Numbered from the stretch's first letter, positions 46,706 to 56,852 are shown. The stretch is DNA of 61,604 nt from Bacillota bacterium (GCA_028724185.1 JAQYDN010000022.1:1-61604); one strand, 5' to 3'. Notes: a model not told the origin generated them from the letters alone. Numbers and translations are program-made.

Positions 46706-47254
46706 ATGAACAAAAAAATTGGTTTAATTGTAGGATCCTTAAGAAAAGGTTCTTGGAACCGCAAAGTCGCGAAAGTCGTTCAAGGCTTGTTCCCCGAAGG
46801 GTATGACGCCGAATTTATCGAAATCGGAGATCTTCCCCTCTTTAACGAAGACTTTGAACGCGAAAACCGCGAACCCGAAAGTTACGGCGTCTTTAGAAAA
46901 CAAATAGGAGAGGCCGACGGCTTTATCTTTTTCACGCCGGAATACAACCGCTCCTTGCCGCCGGCGATTAAAAACGCGGTCGACGTCGGAAGCAGACCGG
47001 TCGGGAAGAATCAATGGGACGGCAAACCGGCGGCCGTCGTAAGTGCATCGATCGGCGGATTCGGCGGAATGGAAGCGAACTTTGCCCTTCGCCAAAACTT
47101 TATTTACACCAACATGATCTTACTGCAACAACCGGAAGTTTACCTTTCCAACGTCATGAATTTATTCGACGACGACGGAAACATGGTTCAGGACACGAAG
47201 GACTTCCTTCAAAAATTTGTCGACGCTTTCGTCGAACACGTGGAACGTTTCTAG
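46706..47254 (+). CDS. NADPH-dependent FMN reductase
   Basis: This 182-residue flavodoxin-fold protein has the FMN phosphate loop GSLRKGSWNRKV at residues 10-21, the PEYNRSLPPAIKNAVD flavin-contact loop near 78-93, and SIGGFGGM. It resembles the YieF/ChrR quinone and chromate reductase group, which reduce quinones or flavin with NAD(P)H and protect against redox stress. AAAGG lies before the ATG. It is a single gene with its own terminator. Confidence 0.92.
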   Translation: MNKKIGLIVGSLRKGSWNRKVAKVVQGLFPEGYDAEFIEIGDLPLFNEDFERENREPESYGVFRKQIGEADGFIFFTPEYNRSLPPAIKNAVDVGSRPVGKNQWDGKPAAVVSASIGGFGGMEANFALRQNFIYTNMILLQQPEVYLSNVMNLFDDDGNMVQDTKDFLQKFVDAFVEHVERF

Positions 47255-47266
47255 ACTCCGCGTCGA

Positions 47267-47290
47267 AGCCTGCGGATGCAGGCTTTTTTT
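47267..47290 (+). terminator. Terminator of the FMN reductase gene
   Basis: AGCCTGC-GGAT-GCAGGCT with T7, 12 bp after the stop. Confidence 0.93.
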
Positions 47291-47305
47291 ATGCGATGAG
47301 AAAAT

Positions 47306-47322
47306 AGTCAAAAAAAGTCAAG
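47306..47322. promoter_or_regulatory. CtsR operator upstream of dnaJ (site 1)
   Basis: AGTCAAA-AAA-AGTCAAG matches RGTCAAA-NAN-RGTCAAA at all but the last base. It lies just upstream of the -35 box at 47329. Confidence 0.75.
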
Positions 47323-47328
47323 AAGTGC

Positions 47329-47356
47329 TTGCAAAGGACGCCGATTTTGGTATAAT
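47329..47356 (+). promoter_or_regulatory. Promoter of dnaJ-clpB
   Basis: TTGCAA (47329-47334) and TATAAT (47351-47356) with 16-bp spacing and TGG before the -10 (extended -10). The start is expected near 47363. Confidence 0.85.
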
Positions 47357-47364
47357 AGACTTAA

Positions 47365-47381
47365 GGTCAAAGAATGTCAGT
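47365..47381. promoter_or_regulatory. CtsR-like operator at the dnaJ start point (site 2)
   Basis: GGTCAAA-GAA-TGTCAGT: the first heptad is perfect and the second matches at four of seven. It lies on the expected transcription start. Confidence 0.5.
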
Positions 47382-47395
47382 TGTAGAGGTGATGT

Positions 47396-48328
47396 ATGGA
47401 ATACAAAGATTACTATAAGACGTTGGGCGTGGGGAAGGACGCCGATCAAAAAACAATAAAAAAAGCGTATCGCAAGTTGGCGAAACAATATCACCCGGAC
47501 CTTCACCCGGACGATAAAAAAGCTCAAGATAAATTTAAAGAAATAAATGAAGCCTACGAAGTCCTCTCCGACCCCGAGAAGCGAAAGACCTACGATAATT
47601 TCGGGAGTGCCGGAAACTTTACGGGCGGTATGAACTTTGACCCGTCGCAATACGGCTATACGTATACGACGACCGGCGACGGCGACTTCAGCGACTTCTT
47701 CGATATGTTCTTCGGAGGAAGCGCGACGGGAAGTTCCTCCTCGGGAAGACGCCGCTCGAGAGGATTTAACATGTCCGATATTTTCGGAAACTTCGGCGGC
47801 GGATCGACGGGAGGACGCGGCGCGTCGAGACCTCAATACAACACGGACCTCACCATCTCGCTGGACGACGCGTATAAGGGCGCGGACAGACATGTGACGC
47901 TTACCGTCGACGGACAGACGGTCGATGTGCTGGTCAAAGTTCCCGCCGGCATCACGGAGGGCAAGAAGGTCAAGGTGCGCGGAGAAAAATTCGGCATCGA
48001 CGGCGACGTGCTCTTTAAAATTCACATTCGCCTCCCGAAGAGAACGTCGATGGACGGGTTGGACATCACCGTCGAAAAAGATATCTACCCGTGGCAGGCT
48101 TACTTCGGCGACAAGGTGACGTGCGAATTGCCGCTCGGCAAATTGCGCGTCCGCGTGCCCGAAAAGACCAAGGGCGGTTCGAAGTTGCGCCTCGCCGGCA
48201 GGGGATTTCAAGACTTAAAGAAGCGCCACGGCGACGCGTATATACAATTTAACATCGTCAACCCCGCGTCGCTTTCGGCCGAAGAAGAGGCCGAGTACCG
48301 CGCACTTTACGAAAAATATAAAAAATAA
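47396..48328 (+). CDS. DnaJ-family co-chaperone (CbpA type)
   Basis: The 310-residue protein has a J domain with the HPD motif at 33-35, a Gly/Phe/Ser-rich linker (about 75-145) and a C-terminal DnaJ_C domain, but no cysteine-rich zinc domain, so it is a class B (CbpA/DnaJ2) J protein. It would deliver clients to DnaK. The gene lies behind a CtsR-type promoter and 64 bp ahead of clpB, so it probably works with ClpB-DnaK disaggregation. The standard dnaK-dnaJ operon must lie elsewhere. GAGGTG precedes the ATG. Confidence 0.92.
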   Translation: MEYKDYYKTLGVGKDADQKTIKKAYRKLAKQYHPDLHPDDKKAQDKFKEINEAYEVLSDPEKRKTYDNFGSAGNFTGGMNFDPSQYGYTYTTTGDGDFSDFFDMFFGGSATGSSSSGRRRSRGFNMSDIFGNFGGGSTGGRGASRPQYNTDLTISLDDAYKGADRHVTLTVDGQTVDVLVKVPAGITEGKKVKVRGEKFGIDGDVLFKIHIRLPKRTSMDGLDITVEKDIYPWQAYFGDKVTCELPLGKLRVRVPEKTKGGSKLRLAGRGFQDLKKRHGDAYIQFNIVNPASLSAEEEAEYRALYEKYKK

Positions 48329-48392
48329 TAAGACGTCAATAAAAATAACGATGCATAAATAATAAAAACAGGTTCACACGAAAGGAGTGCCT

Positions 48393-50969
48393 ATGAAAAT
48401 CGATCAATTTACTCAAAAGAGTATGGCCGCATTGGAGACGGCACAAAATCTAGCACAGGAGTACGGCAACCCCGAAGTGGACGTCCTCCACTTAAACAAA
48501 GCCCTCCTCTCCGACGAGGACGGGCTGATTCCGAGAGTTTTAACTTACATGGACGTCGACTATAAAAACATGGAAAACGCCGTCGATCGCGAGATCGCGC
48601 GCCTTTCCAAGCAGACCGGCGCGACCCCGCACCTGTCGAATGCGCTAAACGGGGTCCTCACCGACGCCTTAAAAGAGGCGAAGAGACTCGGCGACAGCTA
48701 CGTCAGCGTCGAACACCTCTACCTCGCCATGATCAAGGGCGACGGCGTCAACAACAAGCGAATCTTAAGAGACTTCGGCGTCTCGAGCGACCGCTTTATG
48801 GCGGCGCTTAAGGAGATTCGCGGAAACCAACACGTCACAAACGACAATCCGGAGGACACCTACGAAGCGCTCAGCAAGTACGGGCGCGACTTAACCGCCG
48901 AGGCGGCGAAGGGCAACATGGACCCCGTCATCGGCAGAGATTCCGAGGTGCGCCACGTCATCCGCATCCTCTCGCGCAGGACGAAGAACAACCCCGTCCT
49001 CATCGGCGAACCCGGCGTCGGCAAGACCGCCATCGTCGAGGGGCTCGCGCAGCGCATCATCGCGGGCGACGTCCCGGACGGACTGAAAAACAAGACGCTG
49101 TTTTCCCTGGACATGGGCGCTCTGATCGCCGGCGCGAAATACCGCGGCGAGTTCGAGGAACGCTTAAAGGCGGTTTTAAACGAAGTCAAGGGATCCGACG
49201 GCGAGATCATCATGTTTATCGACGAGATTCACAACATCGTGGGCGCCGGAAAATCCGAGGGCGCGATGGACGCGGGCAACCTCTTAAAGCCGATGCTCGC
49301 GCGGGGCGAGTTGCACGCGATCGGCGCGACGACCTTGGACGAGTACAGAAAATACATCGAAAAGGACCCGGCGCTCGAACGCCGATTCCAAAAAGTGCAG
49401 GTCGACGAGCCGACGGTCGAGGATACGATCTCGATCTTGAGGGGACTCAAGGAAAAATACGAAATCTACCACGGCATCCGCATCTCCGACGGGGCGGTCA
49501 TCCAATCGGCGGTACTTTCGGACCGCTACATCACCGACCGCTTCCTCCCCGACAAGGCGATCGACCTCATGGACGAGGCCTGTGCGATGGTGCGCACCGA
49601 GATCGAGTCGATGCCGACGGAAATCGACGAGATCAGGCGCCGCATCCTGCAACTCGAAATCGAGCGCGAGGCGCTTAAGAAAGAGACCGATGCGGCCTCG
49701 ATGAAGCGTCTCGAGACGCTCGAGGGCGAACTCGCCGAGGAAAAATCCGACTACGACAGCCTCATCGCCCGTTGGGAGGCGGAAAAGAAAGAGCTCGAAG
49801 GCGAAAAGAACTTGAAAGAGGAAATCGACAGCGTGCGCCACGAAATCGAAGAGGCCGAGCGCCAATACGATTTGGAACGCTTGTCGGCCCTCCGCTACGG
49901 GAAACTTCCCGAACTCGAGGAAAAACTCCGAAAAGAGCAGGCCAAGGAAAAGGGCGAGGGCAAGCTGATCAAAGAAGAGGTGACCGAAGAGGAAATCGCC
50001 GAAGTCGTAAGCAAGTGGACGGGCATTCCCGTGACGAAACTCGCCGAGACCGAACGCGAAAAACTCCTCAACCTGGACGACATCCTGCGCCGCCGCGTCA
50101 TCGGCCAGGACGAGGCGACCCGCGCGGTATCCGATGCGGTGCTTCGCGCGAGGGCGGGTCTTAAGGCGGAAAACCGACCGATCGGGAGCTTTATCTTCCT
50201 AGGCCCCACCGGCGTCGGCAAGACCGAAACGGCGAAGGCGCTGACCGAGGCGCTCTTCGACGACGAGCGAAACATGATTCGCATCGACATGAGCGAGTAC
50301 ATGGAAAAACACAGCGTGTCGCGACTCGTCGGGTCGCCCCCGGGATACGTCGGATACGACGAGGGCGGTCAACTCACCGAGGCCGTTCGACGCAAACCCT
50401 ACTCGGTCATCCTCTTCGACGAAATCGAAAAGGCACACCCCGACGTCTTCAACATCCTCTTGCAGGTCCTGGACGACGGGCGCTTGACCGACAACCAGGG
50501 GAGGACCGTCGACTTTAAAAACACCGTCATCATCATGACCTCGAACATCGGATCGCAGGACTTGATCGAGGGGATGGGCGAAGACGGCACGATTACGGAT
50601 TCGGCGAAAGAAGACGTATCGGGCCTCTTAAAAACGCACTTCCGCCCCGAGTTCTTGAACCGGGTCGATGAGATCGTCCTCTTTAAACCGCTGCAAAGAG
50701 ACGAAATCAAGAGGATCATCGACGTGGCGATCAAAGAAATTACCGACCGCTTAAGCGATCGAAACATCGCGATCGACCTCACCGACCGGGCGAAGGAACA
50801 AGTGCTCGAGGAAGCCTACACCGTTCAATACGGCGCGCGACCGGTCAAGCGCTACATCCAAAACCACATCGAGACGAAACTCTCGCGCGCCCTCATCGGC
50901 GGAGAGATCATGGACGGCGATACGGTGAGCGTCGATTACGACGGGAAAGATTACACCTTCAGTCGTTAA
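48393..50969 (+). CDS. clpB: Chaperone ClpB
   Basis: The start is the ATG at 48393 with AAAGGAG nine bases upstream; a GTG 6 bp earlier overlaps that site. The 858-residue AAA+ disaggregase has Clp-N repeats (1-145), NBD1 Walker [10 protein letters not shown] near 204, a long coiled-coil middle domain (about 395-525), NBD2 Walker [10 protein letters not shown] near 605 and a D2 small domain. The length of the middle domain separates ClpB from ClpC. It rescues aggregated proteins with DnaK. It follows dnaJ without a terminator, so both are under CtsR. Confidence 0.97.
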   Translation: MKIDQFTQKSMAALETAQNLAQEYGNPEVDVLHLNKALLSDEDGLIPRVLTYMDVDYKNMENAVDREIARLSKQTGATPHLSNALNGVLTDALKEAKRLGDSYVSVEHLYLAMIKGDGVNNKRILRDFGVSSDRFMAALKEIRGNQHVTNDNPEDTYEALSKYGRDLTAEAAKGNMDPVIGRDSEVRHVIRILSRRTKNNPVLIGEPGVGKTAIVEGLAQRIIAGDVPDGLKNKTLFSLDMGALIAGAKYRGEFEERLKAVLNEVKGSDGEIIMFIDEIHNIVGAGKSEGAMDAGNLLKPMLARGELHAIGATTLDEYRKYIEKDPALERRFQKVQVDEPTVEDTISILRGLKEKYEIYHGIRISDGAVIQSAVLSDRYITDRFLPDKAIDLMDEACAMVRTEIESMPTEIDEIRRRILQLEIEREALKKETDAASMKRLETLEGELAEEKSDYDSLIARWEAEKKELEGEKNLKEEIDSVRHEIEEAERQYDLERLSALRYGKLPELEEKLRKEQAKEKGEGKLIKEEVTEEEIAEVVSKWTGIPVTKLAETEREKLLNLDDILRRRVIGQDEATRAVSDAVLRARAGLKAENRPIGSFIFLGPTGVGKTETAKALTEALFDDERNMIRIDMSEYMEKHSVSRLVGSPPGYVGYDEGGQLTEAVRRKPYSVILFDEIEKAHPDVFNILLQVLDDGRLTDNQGRTVDFKNTVIIMTSNIGSQDLIEGMGEDGTITDSAKEDVSGLLKTHFRPEFLNRVDEIVLFKPLQRDEIKRIIDVAIKEITDRLSDRNIAIDLTDRAKEQVLEEAYTVQYGARPVKRYIQNHIETKLSRALIGGEIMDGDTVSVDYDGKDYTFSR

Positions 50970-50992
50970 AGAAAAACAAAGAGACAGATAAG

Positions 50993-51022
50993 AGAAGTCG
51001 GAGCGATCCGGCTTCTTTTTTT
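50993..51022 (+). terminator. Terminator of dnaJ-clpB
   Basis: AGAAGTCGG and CCGGCTTCT with a T-G pair, then T7. A similar hairpin lies at 53548. Confidence 0.88.
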
Positions 51023-51100
51023 GTGTCCGCATCGAGCGAACACCTCCTCGGGATCGTCAATATCGATGGGAGATATGACGTCGATCATTTTGCAATAGTT

Positions 51101-51129
51101 GTGACAAAGCGGCGGGAGTCGTATATAAT
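51101..51129 (+). promoter_or_regulatory. S-layer gene promoter
   Basis: GTGACA (51101-51106) and a consensus TATAAT (51124-51129) with 17-bp spacing. The message would have a leader of about 120 nt, long for this window, as seen for abundant S-layer mRNAs. A 34-codon frame (51140-51244) in the leader has no proper ribosome site. Confidence 0.75.
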
Positions 51130-51256
51130 GAGGGAAAGGATGAAAGCGTATGCGAGAAAGGAGTGGATAAGTAGATTGAGTTCTAATATCGGGGAAGCAA
51201 GAAAACAAACGAGAGGCATGCTACAAAACGTTTGCACAAGCTAAAAAAGAGGCAAC

Positions 51257-53428
51257 ATGAATCGCTCGAAATTAACGGCGTTGCTGTTGGCGCTGATCAT
51301 GATCGTTACCACGGTCGACGGCGCGGTATTTGCGGCGTCCGTGCCGGCGGGAGATCCCGAAACCGGTGAAACCGAAGTATGTAAGACGGAAGACGCGTTA
51401 CAAGCTGATTTTGAAGCGGCAGCCGCCGAGCAGTTTAAAAAAGTAGGTAAAAAAGACGGACTTTACATTGGAAGCTATGACCAGGATAACCATAAAGTCA
51501 CGGTCGCTATTCTCGATGGGACGCAAAGCGTCAAGGGATTAAAGAATACAGGTTTGTTTGTCGGATTGGAAGATCTTTATCTCAATCACAATTTGACAAA
51601 AATTCAAATAGGCAAACAAGCTGAGCGAGACTTAAAGCAAATTTATGATAAAAATCCGGCAAAATTTAAAGAGGCAATGAGTATACTTGTTATTCTTGAT
51701 ATAGAAAATGAAATTCCCGGAGAATCAAAGACAAGTAAACTTTCACAATTTGTCGATCAATCTATTGATTTAAAATTCACGCTTCAACAAGAAGGCTGCG
51801 ACCATGCGGTTACGATCAACTATACGGTCGAGGGAAAGGGTGCCAAAGAACTTCTCGAAGGTAAGTTGGCTCCGGCCGCAATTGGCGCGTTTGTAGACGA
51901 CGCTGTCGACTGGAAAGAAGGCGTCGCGCTGAACGAAGAAAATAAAGACGACGCCTTTCTTCAAGCCATCCTCGATGCGGCGACCGTAAAGGATAAGACG
52001 GATCCCGTGAGGACGACGGATAGCGCAAACGAAGACGGCATTCCGGGCACGCTGCTTGTCACCTTTAAAGACGGCACGACGCTCGACGTTCCGGACCAAA
52101 CCTTATATGTCTACGAAAACGGCGCGAAGAAGCCCGAAGATAAACCGGTGCCGAGTAACGCGGTCGAGGTAAACTTTGCGCGAGACGAAAAGTCCGTCGA
52201 GGACTTCGGAACGGTCGATCCGATTATCGTCAAAAAGGGAACGACGGTCGATCCGTCCAAATTCCCGAAGGCGGAAGCTAAGGACGGCTATCACGACCTC
52301 GTGTGGACGCCGGCCAAGGACACCGCCGTCGAGAAAGACACGACGTTTAAAGCGAGTGCGTCGATCACCAAAGTGATCCCCTACGTGCCCGCCGATTCGA
52401 ACGATCCCACGAATAAGAAAGATAAGAATATCCCCGTGAAAGACCCGGACGGCAATCCGATCGATTCCTCGCAGTACTTCATCGTGGCGATGAAGACGGA
52501 AAACCATCGACGCGGGACGCTTAGAAAGAACGGCATCCGAAGTGACGTCATCTCCGTTCTCGTTAAGAAGGACGAAGACATCACCTTTAACGACATCAAG
52601 GCCACGGCGATCCCGAAAGACGGCTACGAGTTCAGCCATTGGGACAAGAACGGCCGCACGCAGGCGTTCGGGAATAAAGCGGTATCCGAAGGCGACATTT
52701 TCACGGCGCATTTCGACAAACGCGCGAGCGGCAGCATCGTCCTTCCTCCGAAGGATGATGAAAATAACGACAAGCCGATAGAAAACGTACACGGTACGCA
52801 CGCGGCGTACCTCAAAGGTTATCCCGACGGCACGATTATGCCCGACGGAAACATCACCCGCGCGGAAAGTGCGACGATTATCGCCAAACTCAAGGGATTG
52901 AGCTTGGATGACTCGAGCAAGCCCGCGTTCTCGGATACGCCGAGCAGCTGGTACAACGGCGCGATCAACGCCGTCGTCGAGGCAAACCTCATGCGCGGTT
53001 ATCCCGACGGAACTTTCAAGCCGAACGAAAAAATTTCGAGAGCGGAATTTGCGCAAATGATCAAGGCGATCGACCTGCCGAACCGCGAGCTCGCTCCGTT
53101 TAGCGATATCAAGGGCCATTGGGCGGAAGACGCCATTAACCAAGCGTACGGAAACGGACGCATCCAGGGTTATCCGGACGGGATGTTTAAACCCGACGCG
53201 CCGATTACGCGGGCTGAAGCCGTGACGATCGCAAACAACCTCTTCGATCGCAGCATCGACGGCAGAGGCTTGACAAAGAAATTGGAAAACCCGAGACATC
53301 TCCGCACCTTTAAGGATCTTTCGGAGACACACTGGGCTTACTATGACATCATCGAGGCCTCGAACAGTCACGACTTCCAACGTCGCGACACGGGCAAGGT
53401 CATGGAAGACTGGATCAACATCAACTAA
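51257..53428 (+). CDS. S-layer protein with three SLH domains
   Basis: The 723-residue protein has a signal peptide ending near AVFA (residue 26), an N-terminal domain of about 270 residues, a beta-grasp InlB/flg_new-like module around residues 300-375 (VEVNFARDEKSVEDF ... KGTTVDPSKFP) and another near 400-490, then three SLH domains (about 512-560, 573-620, 636-680) with GYPDGT, ITRAE and ISRAEFA repeats. SLH domains anchor the protein to pyruvylated wall polymer. Bases about 51470-51790 are clearly AT-richer than the rest, so the N-terminal part may have been swapped in. The layout matches Peptoniphilus/Anaerococcus surface proteins. Confidence 0.9.
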   Translation: MNRSKLTALLLALIMIVTTVDGAVFAASVPAGDPETGETEVCKTEDALQADFEAAAAEQFKKVGKKDGLYIGSYDQDNHKVTVAILDGTQSVKGLKNTGLFVGLEDLYLNHNLTKIQIGKQAERDLKQIYDKNPAKFKEAMSILVILDIENEIPGESKTSKLSQFVDQSIDLKFTLQQEGCDHAVTINYTVEGKGAKELLEGKLAPAAIGAFVDDAVDWKEGVALNEENKDDAFLQAILDAATVKDKTDPVRTTDSANEDGIPGTLLVTFKDGTTLDVPDQTLYVYENGAKKPEDKPVPSNAVEVNFARDEKSVEDFGTVDPIIVKKGTTVDPSKFPKAEAKDGYHDLVWTPAKDTAVEKDTTFKASASITKVIPYVPADSNDPTNKKDKNIPVKDPDGNPIDSSQYFIVAMKTENHRRGTLRKNGIRSDVISVLVKKDEDITFNDIKATAIPKDGYEFSHWDKNGRTQAFGNKAVSEGDIFTAHFDKRASGSIVLPPKDDENNDKPIENVHGTHAAYLKGYPDGTIMPDGNITRAESATIIAKLKGLSLDDSSKPAFSDTPSSWYNGAINAVVEANLMRGYPDGTFKPNEKISRAEFAQMIKAIDLPNRELAPFSDIKGHWAEDAINQAYGNGRIQGYPDGMFKPDAPITRAEAVTIANNLFDRSIDGRGLTKKLENPRHLRTFKDLSETHWAYYDIIEASNSHDFQRRDTGKVMEDWININ

Positions 53429-53435
53429 ATAGATG

Positions 53436-53472
53436 AAAAAAGAGGGCGCGGCGAAGGCCGTGCTCTTTTTTT
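53436..53472 (+). terminator. Terminator of the S-layer gene
   Basis: AAAAAAGAG ... CTCTTTTTTT with GCGGC-GAAG-GCCGT at the tip, 8 bp after the stop. Confidence 0.88.
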
Positions 53473-53547
53473 ATGGCGGAATAGAAGGCGGCCGCTCGCC
53501 TCGCTCGACGAAACCGTGTTCCGCGAGTGGAAGTCCATAATATAGAA

Positions 53548-53574
53548 AGAAGTCGTTCGGAGCGGCTTCTTTTT
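53548..53574 (+). terminator. Second terminator downstream of the S-layer gene
   Basis: AGAAGTCG and CGGCTTCT (one T-G pair) with TTTTT. It resembles the terminator at 50993 on the other side of the S-layer gene. Confidence 0.75.
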
Positions 53575-53584
53575 GTGTGCGCGG

Positions 53585-53620
53585 ATCGGCGGGAGGGCGC
53601 GGCGCCTTCCCGTCGCCGAT
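53585..53620. repeat. GC-rich inverted repeat
   Basis: ATCGGCG and CGCCGAT with inner GGGAGGGCGC/GGCGCCTTCCC arms, one 2-nt bulge. No T tract. It lies between the S-layer terminators and the S10 promoters; role unknown. Confidence 0.5.
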
Positions 53621-53698
53621 TAACATGGATGTGTCGAAACGTCCGAAGGCGGCGCGGGAGGAAGTATGTCATCTCTGTGTAAAGTTTTAGAAAAAAGC

Positions 53699-53727
53699 TT
53701 GCAATCTCCGCCTGTCTCCTTTATGAT
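53699..53727 (+). promoter_or_regulatory. S10 operon promoter P1
   Basis: TTGCAA (53699-53704), 17 bp, TATGAT (53722-53727). Confidence 0.65.
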
Positions 53728-53810
53728 GTACAAGTTACCTAAGATAAGTGAGTTTAACGAGTTGCCCGCTGCGGGACAGAGATCTTTTATCGGAAAAATG
53801 CGTAAACCCC

Positions 53811-53839
53811 TTGATTTTAGGTACTTTTTCATGTACAAT
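53811..53839 (+). promoter_or_regulatory. S10 operon promoter P2
   Basis: TTGATT (53811-53816), 17 bp, TACAAT (53834-53839). The leader from P2 to rpsJ is about 220 nt. Confidence 0.65.
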
Positions 53840-54065
53840 ACTTTGGTATGCGTAAGACATGCATTGACGCAATAGGTGGCTTTAAACAGGCGCAAAGGCG
53901 TAACCATGCCGGAGGCTTGCAAAGAAGGGAATTATTGCCGAGTAATGTCCAATCGTGAATTGGGCGACGGAGCGCCCGCCTTTTTTAAGGGGTGGTAGAA
54001 AACACCCGGATCGGTTGATCGGCGCTCTTCCCTTAATTTGAGGATAATGCAATAGGAGGGACTTA
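53840..54065 (+). other. Structured leader of the S10 operon
   Basis: No gene is seen here. The leader has the hairpin CCAAT/ATTGG (53951-53963) and, partly overlapping it, a terminator-like hairpin GGGCG (53962-53966) / CGCCC (53973-53977) followed by GCC and T6 (53981-53986). The two could be mutually exclusive, as in an attenuator. In E. coli the S10 leader is the target of L4; whether that applies here is unknown. Confidence 0.5.
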
Positions 54066-54383
54066 ATGTCTGCAAATGTAAAACAAAAAATCAGAATTCG
54101 TTTGAAAGCTTATGACCACGAGTTGTTGGACAGCTCCGCTCAAAGAATTGTCGAAGCGACAAAGGCGAGCGGCGCCGACGTATCGGGCCCCGTACCGCTT
54201 CCCACGGAAAAGGAAATTATCACGATTCTTCGTTCCGTGCACATGCACAAGGACTCTCGTGAACAGTTCGAACAGAGAACGCACAAGCGTCTGATCGACA
54301 TCATGAACCCGAACCAAAAGACCGTGGATTCGTTAATGAAACTCAATCTGCCCGCAGGCGTAGATATCGAGATAAAACTGTAA
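54066..54383 (+). CDS. rpsJ: 30S ribosomal protein S10
   Basis: The 105-residue protein contains [34 protein letters not shown] and [11 protein letters not shown], as in all bacterial S10. It belongs to the 30S head and also serves as NusE in antitermination. It is the first gene of the S10 operon, behind two promoters and a long leader. AGGAGGG lies before the ATG. Confidence 0.99.
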   Translation: MSANVKQKIRIRLKAYDHELLDSSAQRIVEATKASGADVSGPVPLPTEKEIITILRSVHMHKDSREQFEQRTHKRLIDIMNPNQKTVDSLMKLNLPAGVDIEIKL

Positions 54384-54433
54384 GCTGTCGGACTATATGA
54401 TTGCCGAGCAATCCGCTGTAATGGAGGTATTTT

Positions 54434-55066
54434 ATGAAATATGCATTAGGTAAGAAGGTCGGCATGACCCAGATCTTCACCGAAAACGGAGATCAAATTC
54501 CCGTGACGGTCGTCGCCGTCGAACCGCAAGTCGTCGTTCAACGCAAGACGAAGGACATCGACGGTTACGAAGCGATTCAAGTCGCAACCGGCGCGATCAA
54601 GGAAAAGCACGTCAACAAACCTTTAAAGGGTCACTACGACAAGGCCGGGGTCGAATACAAAAAGACGATTCGCGAATTCCCCTTGGCTGAAGGCGAAGAT
54701 TTCAACGTCGGCGACGAACTGAAGGTCGACGTTTTCGAAGTCGGCGAAAAGGTCGACGTTACCGGCACGAGCAAGGGTAAGGGAACGGCCGGTATCATCA
54801 AGCGCCACAACTTCGGTCGCGGCCGCGAAACGCACGGTTCGAAATTCCACAGAATGCCCGGTGGTATGGGTGCTGCATCCTACCCGGGACGCGTCTGGAA
54901 GGGACACCGCATGATGGGTCGCATGGGAAATGAACGCGTAACTGTTCAAAATCTCGAGATCGTTCGCGTCGATGCCGACAATAATTTCCTTTTAATTAAG
55001 GGTGCCATCCCCGGACCGAAAAACGGACTCGTTCGCGTCCGCGCCACTGTAAAAAACGGTAAATAA
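54434..55066 (+). CDS. rplC: 50S ribosomal protein L3
   Basis: The 210-residue protein starts [15 protein letters not shown] and has the loop segment [32 protein letters not shown]-type (about residues 128-160) that reaches the peptidyl-transferase centre, ending with [20 protein letters not shown] precedes the ATG. A small hairpin (ATTGC-CGA-GCAAT, 54400-54412) lies between rpsJ and this gene. Confidence 0.99.
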   Translation: MKYALGKKVGMTQIFTENGDQIPVTVVAVEPQVVVQRKTKDIDGYEAIQVATGAIKEKHVNKPLKGHYDKAGVEYKKTIREFPLAEGEDFNVGDELKVDVFEVGEKVDVTGTSKGKGTAGIIKRHNFGRGRETHGSKFHRMPGGMGAASYPGRVWKGHRMMGRMGNERVTVQNLEIVRVDADNNFLLIKGAIPGPKNGLVRVRATVKNGK

Positions 55067-55086
55067 GCGAGAGGAGGACAACAGTT

Positions 55087-55713
55087 ATGACTAAGTTTCA
55101 AATGGTAGATATCGAAGGTAATTCGGTCGAAGAGATCGAACTTGCGGACGATATTTTCAACGTAGAAATTAACGAACACGCCGTCTACTTGGTTGTTAAG
55201 AATATTTTAGCCAACAGACGTCAAGGTACACAGTCCGCCAAAACTCGCGCAGAGGTTCGCGGCGGCGGCAGAAAGCCCTGGAGACAAAAGGGTACGGGTC
55301 GCGCAAGACAAGGTTCCATTCGCTCTCCCCAATGGAGAGGCGGCGGCGTCGTCTTTGCTGCAAAACCGAGAAGTTACCGCTACACGACGCCGAAGAAGGT
55401 TCGTCGCCTGGCGATGAAGTCGGTCTTGACCTCGAAGGTTCAAGAGGACGAGCTGATCGTCGTCGACAAGTTCGCGATGGACGCGCCCAAGACGAAGGAC
55501 ATGGTCAAGAGCTTGAAGGCACTCGGCGCTCGCGACAAGGCGCTCGTCGTAACCTCCGGCGAAGATGACAAGAACATCATGTTAAGTGCAAGAAATATTC
55601 AAAATGTCGAGACCGCGACGGTCGGCACGATGAATGTTTACGATATTTTGAAATACGACTCCCTGATCCTCACAAAGGATGCATTGGATAAACTTGTGGA
55701 GGTGTATAACTAA
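55087..55713 (+). CDS. rplD: 50S ribosomal protein L4
   Basis: This 208-residue protein has the exit-tunnel loop [42 protein letters not shown]-type (residues about 44-85). In E. coli it also represses its own operon through the S10 leader. Its stop overlaps the rplW start (TAATG). GAGGAGG lies upstream. Confidence 0.99.
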   Translation: MTKFQMVDIEGNSVEEIELADDIFNVEINEHAVYLVVKNILANRRQGTQSAKTRAEVRGGGRKPWRQKGTGRARQGSIRSPQWRGGGVVFAAKPRSYRYTTPKKVRRLAMKSVLTSKVQEDELIVVDKFAMDAPKTKDMVKSLKALGARDKALVVTSGEDDKNIMLSARNIQNVETATVGTMNVYDILKYDSLILTKDALDKLVEVYN

Positions 55714-56003
55714 TGAACAAATTTGATATCATTATTCGCCCGATCATCACCGAACAATCGATGATCGATATGGAAGAAGACAAGTACACCTTTGAAGTGG
55801 CGAAGAAGAGCAACAAGCAAGAAATCAAGCGAGCCGTCGAAGAGATCTTTTCCGTCAAGGTGGCAAAGGTCAACACGATGAATATGACCGGTAAGGTAAA
55901 ACGTCAAGGTATGAATGTCGGAAAACGTCCCGACTGGAAGAAAGCTATCGTGACGCTTGCTCCGGGCTCCGAGCCGATTGAGTTCTTCGATAACATGCAA
56001 TAA
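55713..56003 (+). CDS. rplW: 50S ribosomal protein L23
   Basis: The 96-residue protein has [34 protein letters not shown] and [12 protein letters not shown], normal for L23, which lies at the tunnel exit and docks trigger factor and SRP. The ATG shares its A with the rplD stop; GGAGGTG lies upstream. Confidence 0.99.
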   Translation: MNKFDIIIRPIITEQSMIDMEEDKYTFEVAKKSNKQEIKRAVEEIFSVKVAKVNTMNMTGKVKRQGMNVGKRPDWKKAIVTLAPGSEPIEFFDNMQ

Positions 56004-56021
56004 GCCTAAGGAGGGACATTC

Positions 56022-56852
56022 ATGGAGATCAAAAGATTTAAACCGACGACGAACGGCCGTCGAGGCATGACCGTCGCCAGTTTTGAAGAAATTACGAGAA
56101 ACAGACCGGAAAAAAGCTTAGTTACCACGTTAAATAAATCCGCAGGCCGAAACGTTTACGGCCGCATCACCAGTCGCCACCGCGGCGGCGGTACGCAAAA
56201 GAAGTATCGTATCATCGACTTCAAGCGCTTGAAGGACGACGTACCCGCAAAGGTCGCACATATCGAATATGACCCGAACCGTACATCGTATATCGCGCTT
56301 TTGAACTACGCCGACGGCGAAAAGAGATACATTCTCGCACCGAAGGGCTTGAAGGTGGGCGACGTCGTCGAAAGCGGCGAAGACGCCGACATTAAAGTAG
56401 GAAACGCCCTTCCCCTTCGCGCCATCCCCATCGGTACCACGGTTCACAACATCGAAATGACTCCCGGCAAGGGCGGTCAAATCGCACGCGCAGCCGGCAG
56501 CGGTGCGCAACTTTCCGCAAAAGAGGGAAAGATGGCTCAATTGCGTCTCCCCTCCGGCGAATACAGACGCGTCAGCATCGATTGCCGCGCGACGATCGGT
56601 ACGGTCGGAAACATCGCACACGAGCTCGTCAACCGCGGCAAGGCCGGTAAGAAGCGTCACCAAGGGATTCGTCCTCACGTTCGCGGTTCCGCGATGAACC
56701 CCGTCGATCACCCGCACGGTGGTGGTGAAGGTCGCGCGCCGATCGGTCGTCCCTCGCCGATGTCTCCGTGGGGCAAGAAAACGCTCGGCTTAAAGACGCG
56801 CAAGAAGAGCAAGAAGAGCGATCGTTACATCGTTCGCCGCAGAACGAAATAA
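56022..56852 (+). CDS. rplB: 50S ribosomal protein L2
   Basis: The 276-residue protein has [10 protein letters not shown], the SH3-like domain and the C-terminal [19 protein letters not shown] with the conserved His required for peptidyl transfer and subunit association. AAGGAGGG precedes the ATG. Confidence 0.99.
   Translation: MEIKRFKPTTNGRRGMTVASFEEITRNRPEKSLVTTLNKSAGRNVYGRITSRHRGGGTQKKYRIIDFKRLKDDVPAKVAHIEYDPNRTSYIALLNYADGEKRYILAPKGLKVGDVVESGEDADIKVGNALPLRAIPIGTTVHNIEMTPGKGGQIARAAGSGAQLSAKEGKMAQLRLPSGEYRRVSIDCRATIGTVGNIAHELVNRGKAGKKRHQGIRPHVRGSAMNPVDHPHGGGEGRAPIGRPSPMSPWGKKTLGLKTRKKSKKSDRYIVRRRTK

Noticed and set aside
51140-51244. 34-codon frame in the S-layer leader
   Set aside because: The only GGAAAGG directly abuts the ATG and the start would lie 4 nt from the mRNA end; kept as leader sequence.
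52103-53380. 425-codon frame antisense to the S-layer gene
   Set aside because: Valine/arginine-rich shadow of a coding strand with strong codon bias; no ribosome site.
53666-53875. 69-codon frame upstream of the S10 operon
   Set aside because: It has GGAGG upstream but contains both S10 promoters, and its product shows no family features.
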